DNA of 63,132 bases from Lachnospiraceae bacterium MD335 (GTDB lineage: Bacteria; Bacillota; Clostridia; Lachnospirales; Lachnospiraceae), in assembly GCA_000403335.2 (NCBI GenBank), contig KE159617.1, positions 386,412 through 449,543 on the forward strand, in the 5' to 3' direction. The notes under the pieces were generated by a model. That model made no database searches. It saw only the letters and a program-made list of their open reading frames with translations, and was not told where the DNA came from. The translations under genes and the position numbers were made by a program. Positions 1-8,549 of the stretch are shown here, one piece after another (positions within the stretch are counted from its first letter, which is position 1; each line of letters opens with the position of its first letter).

Positions 1-13
1 ATACAAAACATAG

Positions 14-50
14 GGAAGAACGGATTCTTCCGTGAGAGATACAAGGAGGT
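14..50 (+). promoter_or_regulatory. Flagellin 1 leader: GGA-loop hairpin plus Shine-Dalgarno
   Basis: A 7-bp perfect stem (GGAAGAA at 14-20, TTCTTCC at 25-31) presents the loop CGGA. Twelve bases later comes AAGGAGGT (43-50), preceded by ATAC. A GGA in a hairpin loop followed by a second GGA in the Shine-Dalgarno is the known layout of CsrA sites in flagellin leaders such as B. subtilis hag. That CsrA acts here is inferred. Confidence 0.55.
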
Positions 51-61
51 GTTAACAGAAT

Positions 62-1537
62 ATGGTAGTACGGCATAATTTAATGGCAATGAATGCGGGC
101 AGAATGCTGAAAAACATACAGAGCGCCTTAACCGTCTCTACGGAAAAGCTGTCGTCAGGATATGCGATTAACCGTGCGGCGGATAATGCGGCAGGGCTTG
201 CGATTTCCGAGAAGATGAGAAAACAAATCAGAGGTCTTACACAGGCGTCTGCAAACGCTGAGGATGGTATCAGCGCGGTGCAGACGGCAGAGGGAGCGCT
301 TACGGAAGTGCACGAGATGCTCCAAAGATTGAATGAACTGGCAGTGCAGGCGGCAAACGGCACAAATTCGGAAGACGATCGTTCTTATATTCAGGATGAG
401 GTTGATCAGATTACACAGGAAATTGACCGTGTGTCTGAGACGACGAAATTCAACGAGACATATCTTCTAAAAGGCAATACGCTCGGCGTTAAGGGATATT
501 CGTTCCGGTATGCGAAAGGCAATGCGGCTCAGAAGGCTTCTGTTTCTTTTGACGCTGACGGCGCAACAGGCGCAACGCTTACGATTAGCTTTGAAAATCC
601 TGATACAAAGGATAAGATATCCGTAAGCGACCAGAACAACCTTGCGAAGGCATTAAGAGATCAGGGCGCGACGGTTTCTGCAAAGACCGTTACTTCAACG
701 GACCCGGCAACCGGTGCAACAACTGCTTCAAAAGAGTATGTTTTTGAGCTGAATGGCAGCGATGCGAAAGCAAATTATAAGGTTATTACGACAGATGCAA
801 AAGCAGGTACATTTGAGATTCAGGATTTAGACGGAAACAAGATTGCAACTGTTAAAGCAGGCGTAATTGGAGCAGGCGAGAGCGCTGTTATGACGGCAAA
901 GACGGCTGCTGCCGCTAAGAGTGAAAATGAAGTTTATGCATTCTATGATAAGGATAGCAATGCGATTTCCGAGAACAGTTTAGGCAGGTATCTTGCAGTA
1001 AGTTCGACAGGCACAGTCATCGGAAGAGCAGACGCACCGGCGGTCTATGATGCGCTTGGAAACGAAATCAGCCTTAAAACGGATGTAGTAGACAATAAGC
1101 TGGTTGCAGGCACAAAGAATATGACAGCGGCATTGAAGATGAGTTTCCATGTAGGCGCTGACGGAACAGACAACAACAAGATTAATATCAATATTGATGC
1201 AATGACAGCAAAAAGCCTGGGGTTAAACGGTTTAAAGGTGAGTGGAAGAGACGGTACAAACGCGACAAAGGCAATTGATATTATCAATGCGTCGATTCGG
1301 ACGGTTTCAAGACAGCGTTCTGCGCTTGGTGCGGTTCAAAACCGTTTGGAGCATACGATTAAGAACTTGGATAATGTTGTTGAGAATACGCAAAGCGCAG
1401 AAGCGGCAATTCGTGATACGGATATGGCGGCGGAGATGGTGAAGTATTCTAACACGACAATTCTTGCGCAGATGGCACAATCCATGCTTGCACAGGCAAA
1501 CCAGTCGAATCAGGGTGTTCTTTCAATCTTAGGATAA
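62..1537 (+). CDS. Flagellin (paralogue 1)
   Basis: Structural subunit of the flagellar filament, secreted by the flagellar type III apparatus. The 491-residue product has the conserved N-terminal D0/D1 part (ends near residue 140, with NRAADNAAGLAISEKM and NELAVQAANGT, the region TLR5 recognises) and the C-terminal D0/D1 part (SAEAAIRDTDMA, ending GVLSILG). Between them is a variable D2/D3 domain with NNKININIDAMTAKSLG. The ATG follows AAGGAGGT by 11 bases. It is more diverged from the other two paralogues (2999-4471, 4849-6318), for example MVVRHNLMAMNAG against MVVQHNLTAMNSN. Its promoter lies left of the window. Function is certain; the exact gene name among paralogues cannot be assigned. 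Confidence 0.97.
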   Translation: MVVRHNLMAMNAGRMLKNIQSALTVSTEKLSSGYAINRAADNAAGLAISEKMRKQIRGLTQASANAEDGISAVQTAEGALTEVHEMLQRLNELAVQAANGTNSEDDRSYIQDEVDQITQEIDRVSETTKFNETYLLKGNTLGVKGYSFRYAKGNAAQKASVSFDADGATGATLTISFENPDTKDKISVSDQNNLAKALRDQGATVSAKTVTSTDPATGATTASKEYVFELNGSDAKANYKVITTDAKAGTFEIQDLDGNKIATVKAGVIGAGESAVMTAKTAAAAKSENEVYAFYDKDSNAISENSLGRYLAVSSTGTVIGRADAPAVYDALGNEISLKTDVVDNKLVAGTKNMTAALKMSFHVGADGTDNNKININIDAMTAKSLGLNGLKVSGRDGTNATKAIDIINASIRTVSRQRSALGAVQNRLEHTIKNLDNVVENTQSAEAAIRDTDMAAEMVKYSNTTILAQMAQSMLAQANQSNQGVLSILG

Positions 1538-1572
1538 GATTTTCTTAGGATAAGATTTTCTTAGGATAAGAT
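1529..1572 (+). repeat. 16-bp tandem repeat over flagellin 1 stop codon
   Basis: The unit TTAGGATAAGATTTTC occurs twice in full and a third time in part. The first unit contains the last codons and the TAA of the flagellin. The same unit occurs three and a half times after flagellin 2 (4463-4516), and a degenerate form follows flagellin 3 (from 6309). It may arise from strand slippage, or it may matter for the 3' end of the mRNA. Confidence 0.9.
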
Positions 1573-1617
1573 GGATTGCTGATAAATATGTAAAATGTCC
1601 AAACAGAAAAACGAGGG

Positions 1618-1647
1618 GCTGCCGTACTATTGTACGGCGCTTTTTTT
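1618..1647 (+). terminator. Intrinsic terminator after flagellin 1
   Basis: Stem GCTGCCGTAC / GTACGGCGC with loop TATT, followed by seven T. It separates flagellin 1 from the glycosyltransferase gene. Confidence 0.85.
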
Positions 1648-1676
1648 GTAATGAATAAAAGAAGAGGGGAGAAACT

Positions 1677-2732
1677 ATGGCAAAGTTACCGATTTCAGTA
1701 TGTATCATAGCAAAAAATGAAGAAAAATATATTGGGGATTGTCTTAGCCGGATAAAACGATACGGTTTTGAGATTGTGGTTACGGATACGGGATCTACGG
1801 ACAGCACAAAAGAAATCGCGCTGCAGTATGCGGATAAAGTAATTGATTTTGAATGGATTAATGATTTTGCAGCCGCAAGGAATTACTGTGCAAAGGCGGC
1901 ATCCTATAACTGGATTTTGGCGTTGGACTGTGATGAGATGATGGAAAGTTTTGATGAAAAAGCGGTCCGTATGATGACACAGAAATACCCAAAAGACAGA
2001 GGAATGCTGAATTTTAAGCTGATGCTGCGCAACGCGGTGGGAGAAGAGTGTTTTGAATGGGACAAGATGGTACGGCTGTACAACAAAAAATATTATGAAT
2101 TTCAGGGGGCGATTCATGAGCAGATTGTTCCAAGAAACGATTTTGATACAAGAAAACATAACCCTGCCAATATTATATTACCTGTGAATATTGTGCATTT
2201 GGGCTATAGTATTTCGGGTGAGGAAATGGAAAAAAAGCAGCAGAGGAATATTGAACTCTTGAGAGGGTGCGTGGAAAATGAGCCTGGGAACTCTTATCTT
2301 TGGTTTCAGTTAGGTCAGTCACATTACATTATCAAAGATTATGAAAATGCTGTTTTGTATTATAGAAAATCATTGGAGCTTTTGAATGGAAATTTAAGTG
2401 CAGGACATGCGCAGGAGCTGCTTATTTCTCTGAGTAAAGCGTATGCAGGGCTGGAGCAGTATGAAGCGACGCTTGAAGTTCTGCTAGAGTATGCGGACCG
2501 TTGTAAATCAGCGAAGTATGCGTATGCTACGGCATTAGCATATATTGAAAATGAAGCGCCTGTGAAGGCGATGCTTGAATTTATAAAAATTATTGCTTTG
2601 CCAGATGCGGAAACATTAGGTTCCGATCTTGAAACGTGTTATGGATGTATTATTGATTTATATGAACAAATGGGGGACCCGGGAATGGCTGAGTTTTTCC
2701 GGAACAAGCGAAATGAACGATTTTATAACTGA
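1677..2732 (+). CDS. Family 2 glycosyltransferase with C-terminal TPR-like repeats
   Basis: Probably transfers a sugar from a nucleotide donor. The N-terminal ~150 residues are a GT-A fold: ISVCIIAKNEEKYI, the VVTDTGSTDST donor-binding stretch, and DCDEMM as the DxD-type metal motif. Residues ~190-340 hold helical repeats of TPR type (WFQLGQSHYIIKDYENAVLYYRKSL). This architecture is common in Clostridia near flagellins and in glycopeptide glycosyltransferases. The position between two flagellin genes suggests flagellin glycosylation, which is an inference. The ATG follows GAGGGGAGAAACT. Acceptor and sugar are unknown. A sister gene lies at 8550-9644. Confidence 0.85.
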   Translation: MAKLPISVCIIAKNEEKYIGDCLSRIKRYGFEIVVTDTGSTDSTKEIALQYADKVIDFEWINDFAAARNYCAKAASYNWILALDCDEMMESFDEKAVRMMTQKYPKDRGMLNFKLMLRNAVGEECFEWDKMVRLYNKKYYEFQGAIHEQIVPRNDFDTRKHNPANIILPVNIVHLGYSISGEEMEKKQQRNIELLRGCVENEPGNSYLWFQLGQSHYIIKDYENAVLYYRKSLELLNGNLSAGHAQELLISLSKAYAGLEQYEATLEVLLEYADRCKSAKYAYATALAYIENEAPVKAMLEFIKIIALPDAETLGSDLETCYGCIIDLYEQMGDPGMAEFFRNKRNERFYN

Positions 2733-2875
2733 GTTTGGTAAAAAGAATAAAAAATTCAAATAATTTCAAAAATTTGAAAAATAGATATAAAGTATTCAGA
2801 AAATGAGTCGATATATTAATCAGATGGTGAAAATAAACCATAAATGATTGGAAGGGTGATAAATAGGTAATAACT

Positions 2876-2920
2876 GTTCTGACCGGTCGGGGGTGGGCCC
2901 ACCCGGTGAACCGGCAGAAC
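2876..2920 (+). promoter_or_regulatory. Long GC-rich leader hairpin upstream of flagellin 2
   Basis: Nested stems GTTCTG/CAGAAC and CCGGT/ACCGG enclose the palindrome GGGTGGGCCCACCC. There is no T-run, and GGATATTATAAAT follows directly. A related structure with compensating changes sits upstream of flagellin 3 (4626-4677), again followed by GGATATTATAAAT. This points to a conserved RNA or DNA structure rather than chance. The role is unknown. Confidence 0.6.
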
Positions 2921-2952
2921 GGATATTATAAATTAATTTAATAAGGAACATG

Positions 2953-2990
2953 GCGGGAGAAAGGATTTTCCTGCGTCAATACAAGGAGGT
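2953..2990 (+). promoter_or_regulatory. Flagellin 2 leader: GGA-loop hairpin plus Shine-Dalgarno
   Basis: Stem GCGGGA/TCCTGC (2953-2958 with 2969-2974) encloses GAAAGGATTT. The sequence ATACAAGGAGGT then carries the Shine-Dalgarno and resembles the CsrA consensus RUACARGGAUGU. Same layout as in the other two flagellin leaders. CsrA control is inferred. Confidence 0.55.
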
Positions 2991-2998
2991 AAATTATT

Positions 2999-4471
2999 AT
3001 GGTAGTACAGCACAATTTAACAGCAATGAACTCTAACAGAATGTTAGGAATTACAGTAGGAACATTATCGAAATCTACAGAGAAGTTATCGTCAGGATAT
3101 GCAATTAACCGCGCAGCAGACAATGCAGCAGGTCTCGCAATTTCAGAGAAAATGAGAAAGCAGGTCAGAGGTCTTACACAGGCATCTGCAAATGCTGAGG
3201 ACGGCATTAGTTCCGTACAGACAGCAGAAGGCGCTTTGACAGAAGTACACGACATGCTTCAGAGAATGAACGAGCTTGCAGTTCAGGCAGCAAACGGAAC
3301 AAACTCTGCAGACGACCGTTCATATATCCAAGATGAAATTGATCAGATTACACAGGAAATCGACCGTGTAGCTGAAACGACAAAGTTCAATGAAACCTAT
3401 CTTTTGAAGGGTGATACGCTTGGTATTAAGGGATATTCTTATCAGTATGCAAAACCGGCCGCAGCACAGAAAGCAGTTGCCGAGTTTGATGATGATGGAG
3501 CAACAGGAGCAACATTTGAGATTACGTTTGAAGATCCTTCTACCCAGGATAAAGTATCGGTTAGCGATGCAAATAATCTTGCAAAAGCGTTAAGGGATCA
3601 GGGTGTTACCGTTTCCGCAAAGACGATTGTCTCTACAGCTTCAGACGGTACGACAACTGCGTCAAAGGAATATGTTTTGGAGCTGAACGGAAGCGACGCA
3701 AAGGCAAATTACAAGGTTATTACAACGGATGCTGCAGCTGGAGAATTTGAAATCCAGGATTTGGATGGAAATAAGATTGCAGTAGCAACAGTAGGAGGCA
3801 TTAAAGCAGGTGAAAATGCTGTTATGACAGCAAAAACAGTTGTTGCCGCCCTGAGTGCAAATGAAGTTTACAAATTCTATGACAAAGACGGTAACGCAGT
3901 TTCAGAGAATAATCTGAACAAGTATCTTGCGACAGATGTAACAGGAGCTGTAATCGGTAAGGCAGATGCACCGGCAGTATATGATGCACTTGGAAATGAA
4001 ATCAGTCTCAAGACGGCTGTTGTTGATAAGGATATGGTTGCAAATACCAAAAATCTGACGGCAACATTAAAGATGAGCTTCCATGTAGGCGCTGACGGAA
4101 CAGACAACAATAAGATTAACATCAATATCGATGCAATGACAGCGAAGAGTCTTGGCGTAAACGGTTTAAGAGTAAGTGGAGATGACGGCACAGATGCAAC
4201 AAGTGCAATCGACACAATCAGTGCGGCAATCAGAAAAGTATCGACACAGCGTTCAGCGCTCGGTGCAGTTCAGAACAGATTGGAGCACACAATCAAGAAC
4301 TTGGATAACATCGTTGAGAACACAACTGCGGCAGAGTCAGCAATCCGTGATACAGATATGGCGACAGAGATGGTTCGTTACTCTAATTCAAACATTCTTT
4401 CACAGGCAGGTCAGTCTATGCTTGCACAGGCTAACCAGGCAAATCAGGGTGTCCTTTCAATCTTAGGATAA
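2999..4471 (+). CDS. Flagellin (paralogue 2)
   Basis: Filament subunit of 490 residues with conserved N- and C-terminal D0/D1 parts and a variable middle. The N-terminus MVVQHNLTAMNSNRMLG and the 5' leader (AAGGAGGT, AAATTATT, ATG) are nearly identical to paralogue 3, pointing to recent duplication or gene conversion between them. The middle domain shares ELNGSDAKANYKVITTDA and the NNKININIDAMTAKSLG block with both sisters. The C-terminus ends GVLSILG, and the stop is embedded in the 16-bp repeat array that follows. The start is fixed by the strong Shine-Dalgarno 8 bases upstream. Confidence 0.97.
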   Translation: MVVQHNLTAMNSNRMLGITVGTLSKSTEKLSSGYAINRAADNAAGLAISEKMRKQVRGLTQASANAEDGISSVQTAEGALTEVHDMLQRMNELAVQAANGTNSADDRSYIQDEIDQITQEIDRVAETTKFNETYLLKGDTLGIKGYSYQYAKPAAAQKAVAEFDDDGATGATFEITFEDPSTQDKVSVSDANNLAKALRDQGVTVSAKTIVSTASDGTTTASKEYVLELNGSDAKANYKVITTDAAAGEFEIQDLDGNKIAVATVGGIKAGENAVMTAKTVVAALSANEVYKFYDKDGNAVSENNLNKYLATDVTGAVIGKADAPAVYDALGNEISLKTAVVDKDMVANTKNLTATLKMSFHVGADGTDNNKININIDAMTAKSLGVNGLRVSGDDGTDATSAIDTISAAIRKVSTQRSALGAVQNRLEHTIKNLDNIVENTTAAESAIRDTDMATEMVRYSNSNILSQAGQSMLAQANQANQGVLSILG

Positions 4472-4516
4472 GATTTTCTTAGGATAAGATTTTCTTAGGA
4501 TAAGATTTTCTTAGGA
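4463..4516 (+). repeat. 16-bp tandem repeat over flagellin 2 stop codon
   Basis: Three full copies of TTAGGATAAGATTTTC plus TTAGGA. The first unit holds the Leu-Gly-stop codons. The copy number differs from that after flagellin 1, which suggests the array can expand and contract. Confidence 0.9.
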
Positions 4517-4572
4517 AAATTTGGACAATTGCTGATAAGAGCACTATCAGAATGTTCGAACAGAAAACGAGG

Positions 4573-4604
4573 AGCTGTCGCATGAATATGCGGCAGCTTT
4601 TTGT
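4573..4604 (+). terminator. Intrinsic terminator after flagellin 2
   Basis: Stem AGCTGTCGCAT / ATGCGGCAGCT with loop GAAT, followed by TTTTTG. It makes flagellin 2 and flagellin 3 separate transcription units. Confidence 0.85.
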
Positions 4605-4625
4605 GCAAAAATTTAAGTTAATAAC

Positions 4626-4677
4626 CGTTTTGGGCGGTCGGGAGTGGGCGCGCCACCCGGTAGAGCCGTTCAGGACG
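4626..4677 (+). promoter_or_regulatory. Long GC-rich leader hairpin upstream of flagellin 3
   Basis: Outer stem CGTTTTG/CAGGACG, then CGG/CCG pairs, then GTGG/CCAC around GCGC. It matches the hairpin at 2876-2920 in layout and in the following GGATATTATAAAT, with base changes that mostly keep pairing. The gene start is about 170 bases further on, so this 5' leader is long. Confidence 0.6.
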
Positions 4678-4801
4678 GATATTATAAATAGATTGGCTAA
4701 TATATTAATCAATCTGATTAAGAGGAAACAATATCCAAGGTTTCCAAGGCTGATTACAGCAAAGACTGTAATGCGGTTTTTACAACTACATAAAGAACAG
4801 G

Positions 4802-4840
4802 GCAGGAGAAAGGATTTTCCTGCGTCAACCACAAGGAGGT
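4802..4840 (+). promoter_or_regulatory. Flagellin 3 leader: GGA-loop hairpin plus Shine-Dalgarno
   Basis: Stem GCAGGA/TCCTGC (4802-4807 with 4818-4823) encloses GAAAGGATTT; the Shine-Dalgarno AAGGAGGT follows at 4833-4840. Compared with flagellin 2, a G-T wobble has become an A-T pair, so pairing is kept. Putative CsrA site pair. Confidence 0.55.
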
Positions 4841-4848
4841 AAATTATT

Positions 4849-6318
4849 ATGGTAGTACAGCACAATTTAACAGCAATGAACTCTAACAGAATGTTAGGAA
4901 TCACACAGGGAACATTATCAAAATCTACAGAAAAGTTATCGTCAGGCTATTCTATTAACCGTGCAGCAGATAACGCGGCAGGATTGGCGATTTCTGAGAA
5001 GATGAGAAAGCAGATCAGAGGTCTTACACAGGCATCTGCGAACGCTGAGGATGGCATCAGCTCTGTACAGACAGCAGAAGGCGCTTTGACAGAAGTACAT
5101 GACATGCTTCAGAGAATGAATGAGCTTGCAGTTCAGGCAGCAAACGGCACGAACTCTTCGGATGACCGTTCATACATTCAGGACGAAATTGATCAGATTA
5201 CACAGGAAATCGACCGTGTAGCTGAGACAACCAAGTTCAATGAGACATATCTTTTAAAGGGTGACACACTCGGCGTAAAAGGCTATTCTTACAAGTATGC
5301 GAAGGGCGCAGCACAGGCATCCATTGCAGAATTTGATGATGATGGCGCGACAGGGGCAACATTTGAGATTACATTTGTAGCTCCGGACAAAAAGAAAGAT
5401 GTATCTGTAAGCGATAATAATAATCTTGCAAAAGCATTGAGAGATCAAGGTGTTTCTGTTTCTGCAAAGACAATTATTTCAACAGATGCAGCTGGTGTAA
5501 CAACTGCTTCCAAAGAGTACGTTTTAGAGCTCAACGGAAGCGATGCAAAGGCAAATTACAAGGTTATTACAACAGACGCAGAGGCTGGCAAATTTGAAAT
5601 TCAGGACTTGGATGGCAATAAGGTTGCGGAGGCTACTGTAGGTGTAATTAAGGCAGGCGAGAGCGCTGTTATGACAGCGAAAACAGTTACCGCAGCATTG
5701 AGTGCAAATGAAGTTTATGAGTTCTATGATAAGGACGGCAATGCGATTTCAGAGAATAATCTGACAAAATATTGTGCAGTAGATTCAACCGGAGCAGTAA
5801 TCGGAAGAGCAGACGCACCGGCAGTATATGATGCACTTGGCAATGAGATTAGCCTTGCAACAGTAATCTCTACTGACAAGAGAATTACAAGTGTTCATAA
5901 CCAGACGGCAGCTTTGAAAATGAGCTTCCATGTAGGTGCTGACGGAACTGATAACAACAAGATTAACATCAATATTGATGCGATGACAGCAAAGAGTCTT
6001 GGTGTAAACGGCTTAAAGGTTAACGGCGAGAATGGCGAGAAAGCTACAGACGCAATTGACACAATCAGCGCAGCAATCAGAAAAGTATCTACACAGCGTT
6101 CGGCACTTGGTGCAGTTCAGAACAGATTAGAGCACACAATTAAGAACCTGGATAACATTATTGAGAATACGACATCAGCAGAGTCAGCAATCCGTGATAC
6201 AGATATGGCAAATGAGATGGTTAAGTACTCAAATAATAATATCCTTTCACAGGCAGGTCAGTCTATGCTTGCACAGGCTAATCAGTCAAACCAGGGTGTA
6301 CTATCGATTTTAGGATAA
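4849..6318 (+). CDS. Flagellin (paralogue 3)
   Basis: Filament subunit of 489 residues, very close to paralogue 2 at both ends. It has the N-terminal NRAADNAAGLAISEKM and NELAVQAANGT blocks and the C-terminal SAESAIRDTDMANEM block, ending GVLSILG. The variable middle differs mainly near residues 150-200 and 330-350. Start from AAGGAGGT 8 bases upstream. Only a degenerate piece of the 16-bp 3' repeat follows. Three co-existing flagellins could form a mixed filament or be expressed under different conditions. The sequence does not decide which. Confidence 0.97.
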   Translation: MVVQHNLTAMNSNRMLGITQGTLSKSTEKLSSGYSINRAADNAAGLAISEKMRKQIRGLTQASANAEDGISSVQTAEGALTEVHDMLQRMNELAVQAANGTNSSDDRSYIQDEIDQITQEIDRVAETTKFNETYLLKGDTLGVKGYSYKYAKGAAQASIAEFDDDGATGATFEITFVAPDKKKDVSVSDNNNLAKALRDQGVSVSAKTIISTDAAGVTTASKEYVLELNGSDAKANYKVITTDAEAGKFEIQDLDGNKVAEATVGVIKAGESAVMTAKTVTAALSANEVYEFYDKDGNAISENNLTKYCAVDSTGAVIGRADAPAVYDALGNEISLATVISTDKRITSVHNQTAALKMSFHVGADGTDNNKININIDAMTAKSLGVNGLKVNGENGEKATDAIDTISAAIRKVSTQRSALGAVQNRLEHTIKNLDNIIENTTSAESAIRDTDMANEMVKYSNNNILSQAGQSMLAQANQSNQGVLSILG

Positions 6319-6450
6319 AACGGTCTTAGGATAAGATTATAAGAATTGAGTTAAATACAGGTAGATAGCGTATAAAAGGCTGCATAGCCGGCCGATGTCA
6401 AAATAGCTTACAAGACGTTAGAGATTCGTTTCTACCATTAATAATGGAAA

Positions 6451-6480
6451 TAGAGACTCCGATTATGGGGTCTCTATTTT
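6451..6480 (+). terminator. Terminator between convergent flagellin 3 and coiled-coil gene
   Basis: Stem TAGAGACTCC / GGGGTCTCTA followed by TTTT. The genes on either side point towards it, so it may serve both. Confidence 0.75.
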
Positions 6481-6486
6481 CGTCTG

Positions 6487-6957
6487 TTATTTTTTATCAG
6501 GAACAAACATAAAAATCTGCCGTTGTTCCTTGGGCACTTCGCTAATCATCAAATCCAGCTCCATCGACTCTTTGCAGGCAGTAAGTTTATCAATTACCTG
6601 CGGTGTTGTAACTGCTTCCTCATTCATGATCGCGTTGATCCGGTAATATGTCAAAAGCTGCAGGTTTTCCAAGTACTTGTACATTGGAAGCTCCTCAATC
6701 TGTTGACAGATTGACATCATATTCTCAAGCTTAACATGAAGCTCCTCAACCTCAACGGAAATGCTGTCAAGCTGTGCAATCATGCGTTCCTTTTGTGCAG
6801 CGATGGCATAAACAAGATTCGCATCCGGTCTGCGCTCGTCGGATACGTCGTTTAAAAGTCTGTCAAAGCCGTCAATCTTGTCCAACATGCTAAGCATTTT
6901 GCGATACGCACTGCACAAATTATTTAAAATAAGTTCATATGTTTTTCTGTAATCCAT
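6487..6957 (-). CDS. Small coiled-coil protein, possible flagellar export chaperone
   Basis: 156 residues, almost wholly helical, with heptad-rich stretches (residues 60-105, for example EELHVKLENMMSICQQIEEL) and no signal peptide or membrane segment. Size, helicity and position between flagellins and glycosyltransferases resemble FlgN/FliT-type chaperones, but no diagnostic motif is visible, so this role is only a guess. The start follows AAGGGGG on the minus strand. A general structural protein would fit equally well. Confidence 0.65.
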   Translation of the reverse strand: MDYRKTYELILNNLCSAYRKMLSMLDKIDGFDRLLNDVSDERRPDANLVYAIAAQKERMIAQLDSISVEVEELHVKLENMMSICQQIEELPMYKYLENLQLLTYYRINAIMNEEAVTTPQVIDKLTACKESMELDLMISEVPKEQRQIFMFVPDKK

Positions 6958-7066
6958 TCCAATTTCCCCCTTGTATCCATTTTTGGGTTTCTCTATTAAT
7001 ATATCGGAGAAATTGTCGGAAGAGTTTACATAAATAGCACAATTCGACTATCAGATTGTCATAAAT

Positions 7067-8344
7067 CTAAAATTCAATCCCGCGCGTTTCGCCAATCCGC
7101 CGAAGCACAGCGGGCTGCGTGGCATACAAAAATAATTGCAGGCTTGCTTCATAATCTTTCACAAGCTTTGCATCCTCGCGCGTTGCCAGCATACGATAGT
7201 TTTTGTCAATATAGACAACTTCGTCACTGAAATCAAGAGGATAATCAAAATCCTTAATAGCAAGAATGGACTTGCAGCGCACAATTGTTACGGCGTTTTT
7301 ATTGGGAAGCTGCAAAAATTGAATGCCCGGGTTAATCTGACGGATAACCTGTTCCAAAAACGGATCGTCGTCCTCCATATAGACCGCTTCGTGTTCCTCA
7401 AAAAAGCTTACAAAGCCTAATCCGGTTTCATCATTTTCCAAAATACGGCTTGCCGGCGCCATACCGCGCAGACCGTAAATTGCATCGGTCATCGCCGCAA
7501 GGTCTGACTGCGCCATATTGTGTGCATGTCCCATGCGATGCAGATAAAACGATTCGAAAATAGAGCGCAGAAGTACAATGCTCATTCTTGTGCATTTTTC
7601 AGGATGCGTATATTTCATGAAAAAGTTTAAGCAGTTGCGCGTTAAATAGTAGTTCACTTTAGTATTGTCACACCGGCGCATCGGATTTGCAGAGTGATAC
7701 ATTTTGGCATCTGAGAGCACAGCGACTTCAAATCCCGCCTGTTTCATCAAGAATCCCCATTCCATGTCGTCCCAGTATAAAAAATTGTCATCGGGCATCA
7801 AACCAACTGTTCGGATTGCAGCGGCAGAAACCATCATGGCGCATGCGCTGACTGCGTCACAGTAGACTTCGCTCGGAATATCAAAACTGTCGGGACAATC
7901 GGCATAGAGTGTGTTCGCCCGAAAGTTTTTAAAGTCAATAGAGATTCCGAATTGTTGTATGTAATGCGGCATATGCCCATGATAAACTTTTGCCCCCGTC
8001 ATACCGACATGCGGATGAGACTGCATAAAACGCATCATAATGTGTAACGCCGTGGGTTCAACTGTCACGGCTTCTCCAAGACAACAGACATAATCGCATC
8101 CTGCATCAAGTGCCTGCCGGATTCCGATATTTAATCCGCCGCAGCTGCCTAAATCTTCATTGCAGCAGGTCAGGCTGATTTGGCTGCCGAATCGTTCCTT
8201 TATAACAGAAACAGAATTATCAGAGGATGCCATATCAACAGCAAAAATTTGGGCAGACTGCATGTTTGAGTTGAAAACCGAAGAAATGCATTCCACCGTT
8301 TTGTGTCCCATATTGTGATTTGAAATAACAATTCCAAGCGGCAT
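7067..8344 (-). CDS. Family 2 glycosyltransferase (rhamnosyltransferase-like)
   Basis: 425 residues. The GT-A domain covers roughly residues 1-250: GIVISNHNMGHKTVECISSV at the start, VDMASSDNS in the donor site, then YWDDMEWGFLMKQAGF, the WbbL-type catalytic region with its acidic pair. The last ~150 residues are an extra domain without a recognised family. GGAGG sits a few bases before the ATG on the minus strand. It probably adds sugars to flagellin or a surface glycan; only the locus supports this. It is divergently oriented from the TPR glycosyltransferase at 8550. Confidence 0.85.
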   Translation of the reverse strand: MPLGIVISNHNMGHKTVECISSVFNSNMQSAQIFAVDMASSDNSVSVIKERFGSQISLTCCNEDLGSCGGLNIGIRQALDAGCDYVCCLGEAVTVEPTALHIMMRFMQSHPHVGMTGAKVYHGHMPHYIQQFGISIDFKNFRANTLYADCPDSFDIPSEVYCDAVSACAMMVSAAAIRTVGLMPDDNFLYWDDMEWGFLMKQAGFEVAVLSDAKMYHSANPMRRCDNTKVNYYLTRNCLNFFMKYTHPEKCTRMSIVLLRSIFESFYLHRMGHAHNMAQSDLAAMTDAIYGLRGMAPASRILENDETGLGFVSFFEEHEAVYMEDDDPFLEQVIRQINPGIQFLQLPNKNAVTIVRCKSILAIKDFDYPLDFSDEVVYIDKNYRMLATREDAKLVKDYEASLQLFLYATQPAVLRRIGETRGIEF

Positions 8345-8549
8345 AAGAATCCTCCATTCAAAATATTTACTATTATTTCATTATAACATTTTGAATTGAA
8401 TAAAAATAGTAAAAAATTTAATAAATTTTCAATAAATTATGTGTTGAGATATTATGTAAAGACCGATATAATAAATGAGGGGAAAACACAGCTGCAAGCA
8501 GGTAATAGAGCTGCGTATTATGATGAGTAAATAAGGATGGAGATGCGCT

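Noticed and set aside
1529-1572. Regular repeats after flagellins as a CRISPR array
   Set aside because: The 16-bp units are directly tandem without spacers and overlap a stop codon; no cas genes are present.
2876-2920. Cyclic-di-GMP riboswitch upstream of flagellin 2
   Set aside because: The hairpin is GC-rich but lacks the GEMM core sequences and second stem. It is kept only as an unexplained structure.
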